Origin: DAHUYF01 sp035553515
GTDB lineage: Bacteria; Pseudomonadota; Alphaproteobacteria; ATCC43930; CGMCC-115725
Assembly (NCBI GenBank): GCA_035553515.1
Contig: DATNDG010000011.1
Coordinates: 52,505 to 116,504 of the forward strand
Length of the DNA stretch: 64,000 bases
Reading direction: 5' to 3'
Shown: positions 1-9,764 of the stretch, piece by piece
How the letters are laid out: every line of letters starts with the position of its first letter
Numbering within the stretch: position 1 is the stretch's first letter
Program-made: the position numbers and the translations under genes
The notes under the pieces: model-generated
The model's database searches: none
The model's input: only the letters and a program-made list of their open reading frames with translations
What the model was told of the DNA's origin: nothing

Positions 1-63
1 CGCGATCGGCACGTCCCAGTCGATGCGCATGCCGTCGCTGAGTTCGCTCCTGCCCCGATCCAT
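1..63 (-). CDS. CocE/NonD-family hydrolase, N-terminal fragment
   Basis: Only the first 21 codons lie in the window; the gene continues beyond the left edge. The start ATG (complement of 61-63) follows a GGAAGG ribosome-binding site. The visible residues include MRIDWDVPIA, which resembles the N-terminus of CocE/NonD alpha/beta-hydrolases (X-Pro dipeptidyl-peptidase S15 type), whose proteins often begin with a MRIDWDVPI-like stretch before the first beta strand. It lies 35 bp downstream of the flavin oxidoreductase on the same strand, so the two are probably co-transcribed. No catalytic residue is visible, so the assignment rests on a short motif. Confidence 0.5.
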   Translation of the reverse strand, partial: MDRGRSELSDGMRIDWDVPIA

Positions 64-98
64 CGCCGCGGTTCCCTTCCGGCCTCGCCCGGCGCGCG

Positions 99-1199
99 TC
101 AGTCGGCGGCGCTGTTTCCCAGCGCCTTGCTGACGCGCGGCATCACCTCGCTCGCCATCAACTCCATCGAGCGCTTCCCGAGCCCAGGATCGACCCAGTC
201 ATGCCCGGCATAGAGCAAAGTGCCGAACTCGCCGATCTCTTCGCGGAAGGCGAGGAGCTGGTCGACGACGCTGTTGACGCTGCCGCAGATTACCAGGGAA
301 TCGACCACGTAATCGAGGGTGATGGCGGCGTCGGGCATGGCACGGTCGCGCTTGAAGAGCTCCGGCCGGCCGTTGCCGATGAGCTTCTTCATGAGATTGC
401 GGTAGTAGAAGCGGTAGGGGCTGCCTTCCTCCTTGGCGTAGCGCCGGGCGAGCGCGTCGTCCTCGCAGACGAAGATGCTCTTGGCGACGCGCCAGTCGGC
501 GCGCCGCGCCACCCGCCCGGCGTTCTTGCAGCCCTGCTCATACATCGGCCAGTGCGAGGCGACCCAGGGCGGCTGAAGGAAGTTGGCCGAGATCGGCGTC
601 CAGCCGCGCTCGGCGGCGGCGATGACCCCCTTGGAGAAAGGGGCCACCACGGTGACGACGATCGGCGGGTGCGGCTGCTGGTAGGGCTTCACCATGACGC
701 CCTGGCCGATCTGGCGGTCGAGCGTCCGCTCGGTCGTCACCTTCCAGAACTTGCCCTCGAGATTGTAGGGCGGATCGCTCGACCAGACCTTCAGCACCAT
801 GTCGATCGCCTCGACGAACATCGCCGTGCGATCCTTGTCGAGATTGCCGAACACCTCGGCGTCCGAGCGCAGCCCGCCGGGGCTGATGCCGAAGAGGAAG
901 CGGCCCTGCAGCAGATGGTCGAGCATCGCTACCTGCGCCGCGACCGCCGCCGGGTGGTTGTTGGGCAGGTTGACGGTGCCGCTGCCGAGCTTGATGCGCC
1001 GGGTCTCGCCGATGAGGCTGGCGATGAAGACGAGGCAGGAGGTGATGGTCTCGGCCCGGTCGGTGACGTGCTCGCCGACGAAGGCCTCGGCATAGCCGAG
1101 CTTGTCGGCGAGAATGATCGCCTCGCGATCTTCCCTCAGCGTGTCCGTGTAGTTCCGCTCCGGCGGGTGGAGCGGCATGGTGAAATAGCCGAGCTGCAT
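99..1199 (-). CDS. LLM-class flavin-dependent oxidoreductase
   Basis: The 366-residue protein has the luciferase-like (bacterial luciferase/alkane monooxygenase) TIM-barrel pattern: an N-terminal strand MQLGYFTMPLHPP, an early GEHV segment, and the family-typical stretch LLQGRFLFGISPGGLRSD around residues 97-114. Members use reduced FMN, supplied by a separate reductase, for monooxygenation or Baeyer-Villiger-type chemistry; the substrate cannot be read from sequence. The start is supported by an AAGGAGG site 7 bp upstream. A palindrome (1216-1229) sits directly upstream of that site, so a repressor bound there would control initiation. The neighbours are a CocE-type hydrolase fragment downstream and a divergent liv-type transporter upstream. 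Confidence 0.85.
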   Translation of the reverse strand: MQLGYFTMPLHPPERNYTDTLREDREAIILADKLGYAEAFVGEHVTDRAETITSCLVFIASLIGETRRIKLGSGTVNLPNNHPAAVAAQVAMLDHLLQGRFLFGISPGGLRSDAEVFGNLDKDRTAMFVEAIDMVLKVWSSDPPYNLEGKFWKVTTERTLDRQIGQGVMVKPYQQPHPPIVVTVVAPFSKGVIAAAERGWTPISANFLQPPWVASHWPMYEQGCKNAGRVARRADWRVAKSIFVCEDDALARRYAKEEGSPYRFYYRNLMKKLIGNGRPELFKRDRAMPDAAITLDYVVDSLVICGSVNSVVDQLLAFREEIGEFGTLLYAGHDWVDPGLGKRSMELMASEVMPRVSKALGNSAAD

Positions 1200-1603
1200 G
1201 GCGGCGCCTCCTTCCTTATCATCTGATAATTATGGAGGAACCGCAAGGGTCGTCGGGGGTTCCAAGGCCGCGCGTGCCTGCGGAAACCGCGGATTTGCTG
1301 CCCGGCTAGGCGCGCCGCGGCACCATTCTGTTGATCATTTGATAACCAAGGCTGCTTCGCCGGCCTGGTCCGGAAAGAGGTGCGCCCCCGAAGGGCCCGG
1401 CCTGATGCCGGAAGGTCCCTCGGACAGCGATCGGCGTTGAAGCCGCGGAATGAGAGTTGCGCCGGTGCCGGAAATACTACTATTCTCGCTATGGCTATCG
1501 GCCGATAAACTAAACTAGGCGAAACGCCTGAGGAATAAGGCCGGTAGTACAACAGGCCGCGCATCGAACGCGATGCCGAGCGAAAGGGAGGAGTTCAAAC
1601 GCC
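1200..1603. promoter_or_regulatory. divergent intergenic region with two operator-like palindromes
   Basis: About 400 bp separate the divergent oxidoreductase and liv genes, with no convincing coding frame. TTATCA-TC-TGATAA is a perfect 6-2-6 inverted repeat at 1216-1229. A second copy with one changed base, TGATCA-TT-TGATAA, is at 1332-1345. A small AGGCG-AAA-CGCCT hairpin lies at 1517-1529, and GGGAGGAG (1586-1593) is the ribosome-binding site of the binding-protein gene. Two matching palindromes between divergent operons suggest a shared dimeric repressor (GntR/FCD-like spacing), but no regulator gene is visible here. Confidence 0.5.
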
Positions 1604-2842
1604 GTGCATCTCAATCGTCGCAAATTTCTCGCCGGCACCGCCGTAGCGGCGGGTGCCGCCGCGTTTTCCATCCCGTCGATCGCGCAAGCCAAGTCCGTCA
1701 AGGTCGGCCTGCTCGCGGACAAGACCGGGCCGCTCGCCGAAGGCGGCATCCAGATGGAGCAGGGCATTACGGCGTTCTTGAAGTCAAAGAACTTCACGCT
1801 CGCCGGTCAGAAGGTCGACTTCATCGTTGCCGATACCGGCAGCAACCCCGCTCAGGCCAAGACCAAGGCGCAGGAACTGATCGAGCGCGACCACGTTCAT
1901 TTCATCCTCGGTCCGCTCGCGGCGTTCGAGATGCTGGCGATCTCCGACTATGTCGCTCAGCACAAGACGCCGATCTTGTCGCTCGCCGCCGCCGACGACC
2001 TGTCGCAGCGCAAGCCCAATCCCTATCTCGCGCGCGCCTCGGCGACCTCGTCGCAGGCGATGCATGTGATGGGCGACTACGCGCGCAAGGTGATGGGGCT
2101 CAAGCGCGTGGTCTGCATCGATTCCGATTTCGCCTTCGGCTACGAGCAGCAGGGCGGATTCCAGCAGGTGTTCGAGGACGAGGGCGGCTGCGTGGTGAAG
2201 AAGCTGTGGGCGCCGCTCGGCACGCCCGACTTCACGCCGTTCATTGCCCAGATCCAGGATTGCGACGGCGTTTGCCAGGGGTTCGCCGCGGCGGCGCCGG
2301 TCAAGTTCATGAAGCAATACGCAGATGTCGGACTGAAGCTGCCGGTGTGCGGTGGCGAGACCGCCGGCGACGACGCGCTGCTGCCGCATTTCGGCCCCGA
2401 GGCGGCGGGCCTCATCACTGCCTGCCCCTATACGATCGACTACAAGAGCGACAGCAACGCCAAGTTCAAGGCCGAGATGGCGAAGGAGTTTCAGACCGTC
2501 GCCGGTTTCTATGCCGCCGGCATGTATGTCAGCGGCATGGTGATCGAGGCCGGATTGAAGGCGCTGCACGGCGATGTGTCCAGCCCGGAGCAGACGATAA
2601 AGGCCTTGCGCGCGGTCAATCTTCAGGACACCCCGCGCGGACCGGTCCATTTCGATCATTTCGGGAACGTCGTCGGCAACATCTTCGTGCGGAAGATCGA
2701 AAAGGTCGGCGGCAAGCTGACCAACGTAACCCAGAAGACCTACACCAATGTCAGCCAGTTCTGGACCTACGACGAAAAGAAATACCTGGCGCAGCCGGCC
2801 TATACGCGTGCCTGGCCGCCGGTGAAGGCCTGCAAAGCGTGA
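1604..2842 (+). CDS. branched-chain amino acid-type ABC transporter substrate-binding protein
   Basis: This 412-residue type I periplasmic binding protein (Peripla_BP_6/LivJ type) starts at GTG, preceded by GGGAGGAG. The N-terminus NRRKFLAGTAVAAG is a twin-arginine signal (RR-x-F-L), followed by a cut site near SIAQA-KS; the mature protein opens with VKVGLLADKTGPLAEGG, typical of the family. It captures the substrate in the periplasm for the two permeases and two ATPases encoded downstream. Homologues of this wider family often bind aromatic acids, amides or other small carboxylates rather than branched-chain amino acids. The catabolic genes in the same run make an aromatic or heterocyclic acid plausible, but the ligand is unknown. 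A strong stem-loop follows the gene. Confidence 0.9.
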   Translation: MHLNRRKFLAGTAVAAGAAAFSIPSIAQAKSVKVGLLADKTGPLAEGGIQMEQGITAFLKSKNFTLAGQKVDFIVADTGSNPAQAKTKAQELIERDHVHFILGPLAAFEMLAISDYVAQHKTPILSLAAADDLSQRKPNPYLARASATSSQAMHVMGDYARKVMGLKRVVCIDSDFAFGYEQQGGFQQVFEDEGGCVVKKLWAPLGTPDFTPFIAQIQDCDGVCQGFAAAAPVKFMKQYADVGLKLPVCGGETAGDDALLPHFGPEAAGLITACPYTIDYKSDSNAKFKAEMAKEFQTVAGFYAAGMYVSGMVIEAGLKALHGDVSSPEQTIKALRAVNLQDTPRGPVHFDHFGNVVGNIFVRKIEKVGGKLTNVTQKTYTNVSQFWTYDEKKYLAQPAYTRAWPPVKACKA

Positions 2843-2874
2843 CCGCTGAGACCCGCTGACGTTCGATTCTGGCG

Positions 2875-2910
2875 CCGTTCGTTCGACCGATTTCGCGGTC
2901 GAACGAACGG
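2875..2910 (+). terminator. 15-bp perfect stem-loop between binding protein and permease
   Basis: The arms CCGTTCGTTCGACCG (2875-2889) and its exact complement (2896-2910) enclose a 6-nt loop, 33 bp after the binding-protein stop and 30 bp before the permease start. There is no T-run after it, so it is more likely a 3' stabiliser or attenuator than a full terminator. Such structures are known to raise expression of the binding protein over its membrane partners. Confidence 0.7.
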
Positions 2911-2940
2911 GTTGCAATCCGCGGCGCAGGAACGCCGGAC

Positions 2941-3804
2941 ATGAATATCTGGGCGGTACTGGCCATCAACAGCATCACCTTCGGTGGCCTGCTTTTTCTG
3001 CTTTCGGCCGGCTTTTCGCTGATTTTCGGGCTGATGCGGATTCCGAACCTGACGCACGGCTCGATGTTCATGCTGGGCGGCTATATCGGCGCCAGCATGA
3101 CGCTCACCTATCACCTGCCGTTCTGGCTCGCGGCGCTGATCGCGGCGCTCGCGATGGCCGTTTTCGGCGGCCTGATCGAGCGGTTCCTCCTGCGTCGTCT
3201 CGCGAACTCGGTTCTGGCGCAAGTGCTGGTGACGCTCGGGCTTGCTTTGATCATCGCCGATTTCTGCCTGATGATCTGGAGTGGCGATCCGATCATGGTC
3301 GACACGCCCTCCGCCTTGGCCGGCGGGACGCGCGCGCTCGGCCTCTTCTTCCCGACCTACCGGATCGCTATCATCCTGATCGCCGTCGTGATCGCTGCGG
3401 CCCTCTGGGCTTTGCTCGAGCGCACGCGGCTCGGCGCCATGATCCGGGCCGGCGTCGACGATCCCGAGATGGCGCGCGTCGTCGGCATCCGCGTGTCGCG
3501 GCTCTTCACCATCGTTTTCTGCCTCGGTGCTGCGCTCGCCGGCTTTGCCGGGCTCATGGGCGCGCCCATCCTGTCGGTTTATCCGGGCCTCGATTTCGAC
3601 ATGCTGCCGCTGGCGCTGGTGGTGGTGATCCTGGGCGGCGTCGGGAGTCTGCTGGGCTCGCTCATCGGTAGCCTCGTCATCGGCTTCATCTACAATTTCG
3701 GCCTGGTGATGCTGCCGGAGCTCGCTTATTTCGTGCTGTTCCTGCCGATGGTCGTGGTGCTGGTGCTGCGGCCGCAAGGCCTTTTCGGCAGGCACGCGCC
3801 ATGA
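2941..3804 (+). CDS. branched-chain amino acid-type ABC transporter permease (LivH-like)
   Basis: This 287-residue inner-membrane protein consists mostly of hydrophobic helices. The N-terminus NSITFGGLLFLLSAGFSLIFGLMRIPNLTHG matches the LivH pattern in which 'GLMRIPNLTHGS' follows the first helices (usual family sequence: G-x-x-N-x-A-HG). The cytoplasmic EAA-like loop lies around ERTRLGAMIRAGVDDPEMARVVGI. It forms the transport channel with the LivM-like protein. Its stop overlaps the next start (ATGA at 3801), indicating translational coupling. Confidence 0.9.
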   Translation: MNIWAVLAINSITFGGLLFLLSAGFSLIFGLMRIPNLTHGSMFMLGGYIGASMTLTYHLPFWLAALIAALAMAVFGGLIERFLLRRLANSVLAQVLVTLGLALIIADFCLMIWSGDPIMVDTPSALAGGTRALGLFFPTYRIAIILIAVVIAAALWALLERTRLGAMIRAGVDDPEMARVVGIRVSRLFTIVFCLGAALAGFAGLMGAPILSVYPGLDFDMLPLALVVVILGGVGSLLGSLIGSLVIGFIYNFGLVMLPELAYFVLFLPMVVVLVLRPQGLFGRHAP

Positions 3805-4808
3805 GCGGCGCGCGCATCGGCGCAGCCGCGGCAGTCATTGCCGCGCTCATCGGGCTCGTGACCGTGCCGCTGTGGGTGCCGGGCGATTATTACATCAGCG
3901 TCAGCAGCCAGATACTGATCTACGCCATCTTCGCCCTCGGCCTCGACGTGCTGATCGGCTATGCCGGCCTCGTCTCGCTCGGTCATGCGGGACTGTTCGG
4001 CCTCGCGGGCTACGTCGTTGCGATCTGCGTGGGCGCCGGGCTCGGTCACGTCGCGGCGATCGCGATGGCGCTCGTGCTGACGCTGGTCGGCACGGCGATC
4101 TTCGCGGCGCTCAGCCTGCGCACCCTCGGCGTCGGCTTCATCATGATCACGCTCGCCATTGGTCAGATCATGTGGGGCCTCGCCTATCGGTGGGCGAGCG
4201 TTACCGGCGGCGATAACGGCCTCAACGTGTCCGGCCGGCCGGCGCCGTTTGGCATTCGCCTGGACATGCCGTCGCACTTCTACTACGCGACGCTGGCAGT
4301 CTTTGCGGTTGCCGTCGTGGCGGTGCGGATCTTCGTCAGTTCGCCCTTCGGCGCCAGCGTCAAGGGCACGCGCGACCAGCCGCGGCGCATGAGCGCTTTG
4401 GGATATCACGTCTGGCTCATCCGCTTCTACGCCTGCCTGTTCTCCGGCCTTCTGACGGCGGTCGCCGGCATCCTCTACGTCTACTACACCGAATTCATCA
4501 GCCCGCCGACCGTGGCGCTGACCTCCTCGGCCGAAGGCGTGCTGATGGTGATCTCGGGCGGCTCGGGCACGCTGCTGGGTCCGATCGTCGGCGCGGCACT
4601 GGTAGAGATCATCAAGAACGTCGCCAGCGCCTACATCACGCGCTGGAACATGGTCCTGGGCGGGATCTTCGTGGCCATCGTCATCTTCATGCCTGAAGGA
4701 CTGGTACCGGGCGGCATGCGCCTCCTCCGCCAAGTCTTCAGGTCGCGCACGCCGCCGCCAGCACAGACCGCGGGTGCGCAGCCGGCGTCCGCAGAGCCGC
4801 GATCATGA
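3801..4808 (+). CDS. branched-chain amino acid-type ABC transporter permease (LivM-like)
   Basis: The 335-residue second permease of the HAAT system has the LivM hallmark LGLDVLIGYAGLVSLGHAGLFG near residues 48-69, several hydrophobic helices, and an EAA-like loop around GASVKGTRDQPRRMSALGY. The C-terminus ends in a proline/alanine-rich tail (about 20 residues) that is probably disordered. It pairs with the LivH-like protein as a heterodimer. Its ends overlap both neighbours by 4 bp, so the membrane and ATPase subunits are translated as a coupled set. Confidence 0.9.
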   Translation: MSGARIGAAAAVIAALIGLVTVPLWVPGDYYISVSSQILIYAIFALGLDVLIGYAGLVSLGHAGLFGLAGYVVAICVGAGLGHVAAIAMALVLTLVGTAIFAALSLRTLGVGFIMITLAIGQIMWGLAYRWASVTGGDNGLNVSGRPAPFGIRLDMPSHFYYATLAVFAVAVVAVRIFVSSPFGASVKGTRDQPRRMSALGYHVWLIRFYACLFSGLLTAVAGILYVYYTEFISPPTVALTSSAEGVLMVISGGSGTLLGPIVGAALVEIIKNVASAYITRWNMVLGGIFVAIVIFMPEGLVPGGMRLLRQVFRSRTPPPAQTAGAQPASAEPRS

Positions 4809-5531
4809 CCGCATTGTCGATCCACAGGCTCGACAAGTCGTTCGGCGGCCTGCGCGTCACGCGCAAATTGGATCTCGAAGTTGCGCCCGGCGAGCGCCGG
4901 CTGATCATCGGCCCGAACGGCGCCGGCAAGACCACGCTCTTCAACCTGATCACCGGCGAGCTGCGGCCCGACGCCGGCTCGATTGCGCTGTTTGGCCACG
5001 AGCTGGCGCGGCTTCCCGTGCGCCGGCGTGCGCATCTCGGACTGTCGCGCACCTACCAGATCATCACACTGTTTCCGAACGACACGCTAATGCGGAACGT
5101 GATTCTGTCTCTGCTCGGCCTCTCGCGGCTGCGGTGGAATCCATTCTTGCGGCTCGACCGCCAGGGCCACCTGGCCGAGCGGGCGTCTGAGGTTCTGGCG
5201 CGCGTCGGCCTCGGCCATATGGCGCACAGACCGCTTGCCGAGACCTCTTACGGCGAGCGGCGCCGCGTCGAGATCGCCATGGCGCTGGCGCAGAATCCGC
5301 GCATGCTGCTGCTCGACGAGCCCTTTGCCGGCTTGTCGGTCGACGAGCGGCAGGAAGTCAAGGCGCTGCTCTCCCGCATACCGCGCGATGTCACCATCGT
5401 CATGATCGAGCATGACATGGATGTGGCACTCGACTTCGCCGAGCGCATCAGCGTCATGCATTTCGGCGAAGTCGTGGTCGAAGGCACGCGCGCCGAGGTC
5501 GTCGCAGACCCGCGCACCAAGGAGATTTACC

Positions 5532-5542
<11 letters not shown>
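4805..5542 (+). CDS. branched-chain amino acid-type ABC transporter ATP-binding protein (LivG-like)
   Basis: This 245-residue cytoplasmic ATPase has Walker A GPNGAGKT at residues 36-43, a signature region SYGERRRVEIAMAL (LivG proteins normally carry SYG-x-x-R rather than LSGGQ), Walker B MLLLDEPFAGL, and the H-loop in IVMIEHDMDVALD. The FGGL segment after the first strand also fits LivG. It powers the transporter as one half of a LivG/LivF heterodimer. The start ATG overlaps the stop of the permease gene. Confidence 0.9.
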
Positions 5543-6254
<712 letters not shown>

Positions 6255-6265
6255 GCGGAGGACAT

Positions 6266-8563
6266 ATGAGCGGGGCGTCTTCCTGGCGCGGGCGGATCGA
6301 GGACGAGGCGCTGCTGCGCGGCCGCGGGCGCTACGCTGCGGATGCGGCGCCGGCGGGGCAGGCAGCGGCGGTCTTCGTGCGCTCGCCGCACGCCTTCGCC
6401 CGCATCCGCGGCGTCGATGCGCAGGCCGCCGCAGCCGCGCCCGGCGTCCTCGCCGTGCTCACCGCGCCCGACATCGCCGCTGGCAGCGTCGCCCGACCGG
6501 TGCCGCAGACCGGACGCGGCGGCACGCCGCTCAAGGTGCCGCGCCGCCCGGCGCTTGCCGGCGAGCGCGTGCTTCATGCCGGCGAGCCGGTGGCGCTGGT
6601 CGTGGCCGAGACGCAGGCCCTGGCGCAGGACGCCGCCGAACTGGTCGATATCGATTACGAGCCGCTGGCATCGGTCACCGACCTCGGCGCCGCGGTGGCG
6701 CCGGGCGCGCCGCAGATCTTCCCCGAGGCACCGGGCAATATCGCACTCGATTGGGCACTGGGCGGCGAGCAGGAGAACCTCGCCGAGATCGAGCGGATCG
6801 TCGGCGGCGCACGGCACGTGGCCCGCCTCTCCCTCGTCAATCAGCGCGTCGTCGTCGCCTCGATGGAGCCGCGCGGCGCCACGGCGTCCTATGACGCGGC
6901 GAGCGGCGCTTACACGCTGCGCGTGGGTTCGCAGGGCGTCAACCTGTTGCGCGAGCAGCTCCTTGCCATCCTCGGTGTCGGCCGCGACAAGCTCCGCGTC
7001 ACCACTGAGGATGTCGGCGGCGGCTTCGGCATGAAGGCGCCGGCCTATCCCGAATACGTGGCGCTGCTCGCCGCAGCACAGCGCGTCGGCCGCCCCGTCC
7101 ATTGGATGTCGACCCGCGCCGAGGCGTTCCTCTCCGATCAGCAGGCGCGCGACACCATCACCGAGGGCGAGCTGGCGCTCGACGGCGAGGGCCGGTTCCT
7201 GGCGCTTCGCGTCAAGGTCTTGGCCGCGATGGGCGCCTATGTCACCTCGCATGGCGCGTTCATCGCCACCAGCAATTTCGCGCGCTGCCTCAGCAGCATG
7301 TACCGGATCCCGCTGATCGCCGCGGAGGTGAAATGCGTGCTCACCAACACGGTGCCGACCGGCCCCTATCGCGGAGCCGGCCGGCCGGAGGCGAATTACG
7401 CGATCGAGCGGCTGATCGACGAGGCGGCACGGCTCTCGGGCATCGACCGCGTCGCGCTGCGCCGGCGCAACCTGATCGCGCCGAACGAGATCCCCTACAA
7501 GACGCCGATCGGCGTCACCTATGACAGCGGCGAATTCCCGGCGCTCTTCGAGGAGGCGCTGCGGCTGGCCGATGTCGCGGGTTTCGCGGCGCGGCGCCGG
7601 CGCTCGGAGGCTTCGGGAAAGCGCCGCGGGCTCGGCATCGCCTGCTTCCTCGAGCATGCCGGCGGCGCGCCCAGCGAAGGCGCCGGCATCTCCTTCCTCG
7701 GCGACGGCAAGGCAACGCTCGACCTCGCGACGGGCCCGACGGGACAGGGCCATGCCACCATCTTCGGCCGCCTCGTCGAAGAGCGGCTCGGGCTCGGGGC
7801 AGGGCAGGTGGCGGTGCGCAACGGCGACAGCGCCTTGGCTGTCGAGGGCACCGGCACCGTCGCCTCGCGCAACACGATGACCACCGGCACGGCCACGCTG
7901 CGCGCAGTGGAGCTCGTCATCGAGAAAGGCCGCCGCGCCGCCTCGCACCTGCTCGAGGCGGCCGAGGCCGATATCGACTATGCACGCGGCGAATTCCGCA
8001 TTCCCGGCACCGACCGCGCGGTCTCGCTCCTGGAAGTCGCGGCCAAATCCGCCGCGGGGGGAGAGCCGCTCGACACCAAGACGCGCATCGAGGTGCCACA
8101 ATCCTTTCCCAATGGCTGCCATGTCTGCGAGGTCGAGATCGATCCCGAGACCGGCGTCACCGCCATAGAGCGCTATGTGGCGGTGGATGATTGCGGCGTG
8201 GCGCTCGATCCGGTGATGGTCGAGGGCCAGGTGCATGGCGGCGTGGCGCAGGGCATCGGCCAGGCGCTCTACGAGGATGCGGTCTATGATGCCGGGAGCG
8301 GGCAGCTTCTGGCCGGCTCCTTCATGGACTACACCATGCCGCGCGCCGACACGATGCCCACGATCGAGAGCGAGCTGCACCCGGTTCCCTGCCGCACCAA
8401 CCCGCTCGGGGTCAAAGGCACCGGCGAGGCCGGTACCACCGGCGCGCTTGCCGCGGTGATGAACGCGATTACCGACGCGCTGCCGGGCACAGTCATCGAC
8501 ATGCCGGCGACGCCGGAGAAGATATGGCGCGCCTGCCGCCAATTCGAAGGAGGAGGAACTTGA
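6266..8563 (+). CDS. xanthine dehydrogenase/CoxL-family molybdopterin-binding large subunit
   Basis: The 765-residue protein covers the ald_Xan_dh_C (a/b hammerhead) domain in roughly the first 130 residues and the molybdopterin-binding domains after it. Visible family motifs are VGGGFGMK, PYRGAGRPEANY (MCD-binding loop), GPTGQGH, and GVKGTGEAG with the catalytic glutamate at about residue 721. Such enzymes hydroxylate N-heterocycles, purines or aldehydes using a Mo-MCD cofactor. They normally need a [2Fe-2S] small subunit and an FAD medium subunit, and neither is encoded nearby. It starts 11 bp after the transporter ATPase with a CGGAGG site, so it is co-expressed with the uptake system and may act on the imported compound. 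Confidence 0.88.
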   Translation: MSGASSWRGRIEDEALLRGRGRYAADAAPAGQAAAVFVRSPHAFARIRGVDAQAAAAAPGVLAVLTAPDIAAGSVARPVPQTGRGGTPLKVPRRPALAGERVLHAGEPVALVVAETQALAQDAAELVDIDYEPLASVTDLGAAVAPGAPQIFPEAPGNIALDWALGGEQENLAEIERIVGGARHVARLSLVNQRVVVASMEPRGATASYDAASGAYTLRVGSQGVNLLREQLLAILGVGRDKLRVTTEDVGGGFGMKAPAYPEYVALLAAAQRVGRPVHWMSTRAEAFLSDQQARDTITEGELALDGEGRFLALRVKVLAAMGAYVTSHGAFIATSNFARCLSSMYRIPLIAAEVKCVLTNTVPTGPYRGAGRPEANYAIERLIDEAARLSGIDRVALRRRNLIAPNEIPYKTPIGVTYDSGEFPALFEEALRLADVAGFAARRRRSEASGKRRGLGIACFLEHAGGAPSEGAGISFLGDGKATLDLATGPTGQGHATIFGRLVEERLGLGAGQVAVRNGDSALAVEGTGTVASRNTMTTGTATLRAVELVIEKGRRAASHLLEAAEADIDYARGEFRIPGTDRAVSLLEVAAKSAAGGEPLDTKTRIEVPQSFPNGCHVCEVEIDPETGVTAIERYVAVDDCGVALDPVMVEGQVHGGVAQGIGQALYEDAVYDAGSGQLLAGSFMDYTMPRADTMPTIESELHPVPCRTNPLGVKGTGEAGTTGALAAVMNAITDALPGTVIDMPATPEKIWRACRQFEGGGT

Positions 8564-8565
8564 CC

Positions 8566-9681
8566 ATGCTTTATACCTGCCACCCCGCCGCGGCACATGC
8601 GATGCGCGTCCAGGCGAAGCGCGCGCGCGGCAAGGCGGCGCCGCGCCGGCACTTCACTGTCGATATCCATTGCCACGTCTTCACCCCCGAAGCCGATCGT
8701 CTGGCGCAGCCCGCCTTCCGGCCCGATTACGAGCCGATGCTGCGCCATGCCAACGAGGCGACGCGCGAGGTGAACCGCAAGCAGCAGGAGACGATCCGCG
8801 GCAAGCTCACCACGGTCGAGACCAGGCTTGCCGATATGGACCGGCTCGGCATCGACGTGCAGGCGATCTCGCCGGCGCCGCCGCAATACTACTACTGGGC
8901 GCCGGCCGAGCTCGGCCGCGACACGGCGCGGCTGGTCAACAACCGCATCGCCGAGATCGCGGCGCAGCATCCCGACCGCTTCGTCGGCATGGGCACGGTG
9001 CCGCTGCAGGCGCCGGAGCTCGCGGTCGCCGAGCTCGAGCGCATGGTGAAGGAGCTCGGCATGCGCGGCGTCGAGATCTGCACCAACGTCGCCGGCGCCG
9101 AGCTCTCCGAGCCGCGCTTCCGGCCGTTCTTCGCCAAGGCGGAGGAACTCGGCGTACTGATCTTCATGCACCCCAACGGCTTCAGCGACGGCAGGCGGCT
9201 CGCCGACCATTATTTCATCAACCTCATCGGCAATCCGCTCGACAGCACGGTGGCGGTAAGCCACTTGATCTTCGGCGGAGTGCTCGACGCTTATCCGCGG
9301 CTCAAGATCTGCGTCGCCCATGGCGGCGGGTTCCTGCCGGCCTATTCGGGGCGCAGCGATCACGGCCATGGCGCGCGACCCGACAGCCGCCGCGAGATCA
9401 AGAAGAAGCCGACGAGCTACCTCAAGAAGCTCTATTTCGACAGCATCGTCTTCACCCACCACCAGCTCGATTATCTCGTCGGCACCTGGGGCAGCGACCA
9501 CGTGCTGCTCGGCAGCGACTATCCCTTCGACATGGCCGAACCCGATCCCGTGGGCTTCGTCTCGAGCGCGCCGCTCGGCAACGAGGACAAGGCCGCGATT
9601 CTCGGCCTCAATGCGGCGAAGCTGCTCAAGATCAAGGTGCCGAAGAAGGCGGTGGCGAAGAAGGTGAAGAAGAAGCGGTAG
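8566..9681 (+). CDS. ACMSD-like amidohydrolase (metal-dependent decarboxylase/hydrolase family)
   Basis: This 371-residue TIM-barrel amidohydrolase (Amidohydro_2) has the metal motif DIHCHVF (HxH) near residue 29, the central metal/substrate histidine in FMHPNGF, the histidine in CVAHGGGF, and the final aspartate in LLGSDYPFDM. The family includes 2-amino-3-carboxymuconate-semialdehyde decarboxylase and 5-carboxyvanillate or gamma-resorcylate decarboxylases, non-oxidative steps in aromatic degradation. I chose ATG 8566 because GAAGGAGGAGG lies just upstream; an earlier in-frame ATG (8524) lies inside the preceding gene. The last residues form a lysine-rich tail (KKAVAKKVKKKR), unusual for the family. 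Confidence 0.85.
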   Translation: MLYTCHPAAAHAMRVQAKRARGKAAPRRHFTVDIHCHVFTPEADRLAQPAFRPDYEPMLRHANEATREVNRKQQETIRGKLTTVETRLADMDRLGIDVQAISPAPPQYYYWAPAELGRDTARLVNNRIAEIAAQHPDRFVGMGTVPLQAPELAVAELERMVKELGMRGVEICTNVAGAELSEPRFRPFFAKAEELGVLIFMHPNGFSDGRRLADHYFINLIGNPLDSTVAVSHLIFGGVLDAYPRLKICVAHGGGFLPAYSGRSDHGHGARPDSRREIKKKPTSYLKKLYFDSIVFTHHQLDYLVGTWGSDHVLLGSDYPFDMAEPDPVGFVSSAPLGNEDKAAILGLNAAKLLKIKVPKKAVAKKVKKKR

Positions 9682-9764
9682 GCGGCTCCATCCCGGTCCC
9701 CGCTCTCGACTCCAGCCGTGCCGCGTGCAAGGCTGGGAGCAGAAACGAGAGCGGGGAGGTTCGG

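Noticed and set aside
201..1226. 341-codon plus-strand frame opposite the flavin oxidoreductase
   Set aside because: Antisense shadow with Asp/Val/Gly-rich composition and no motif.
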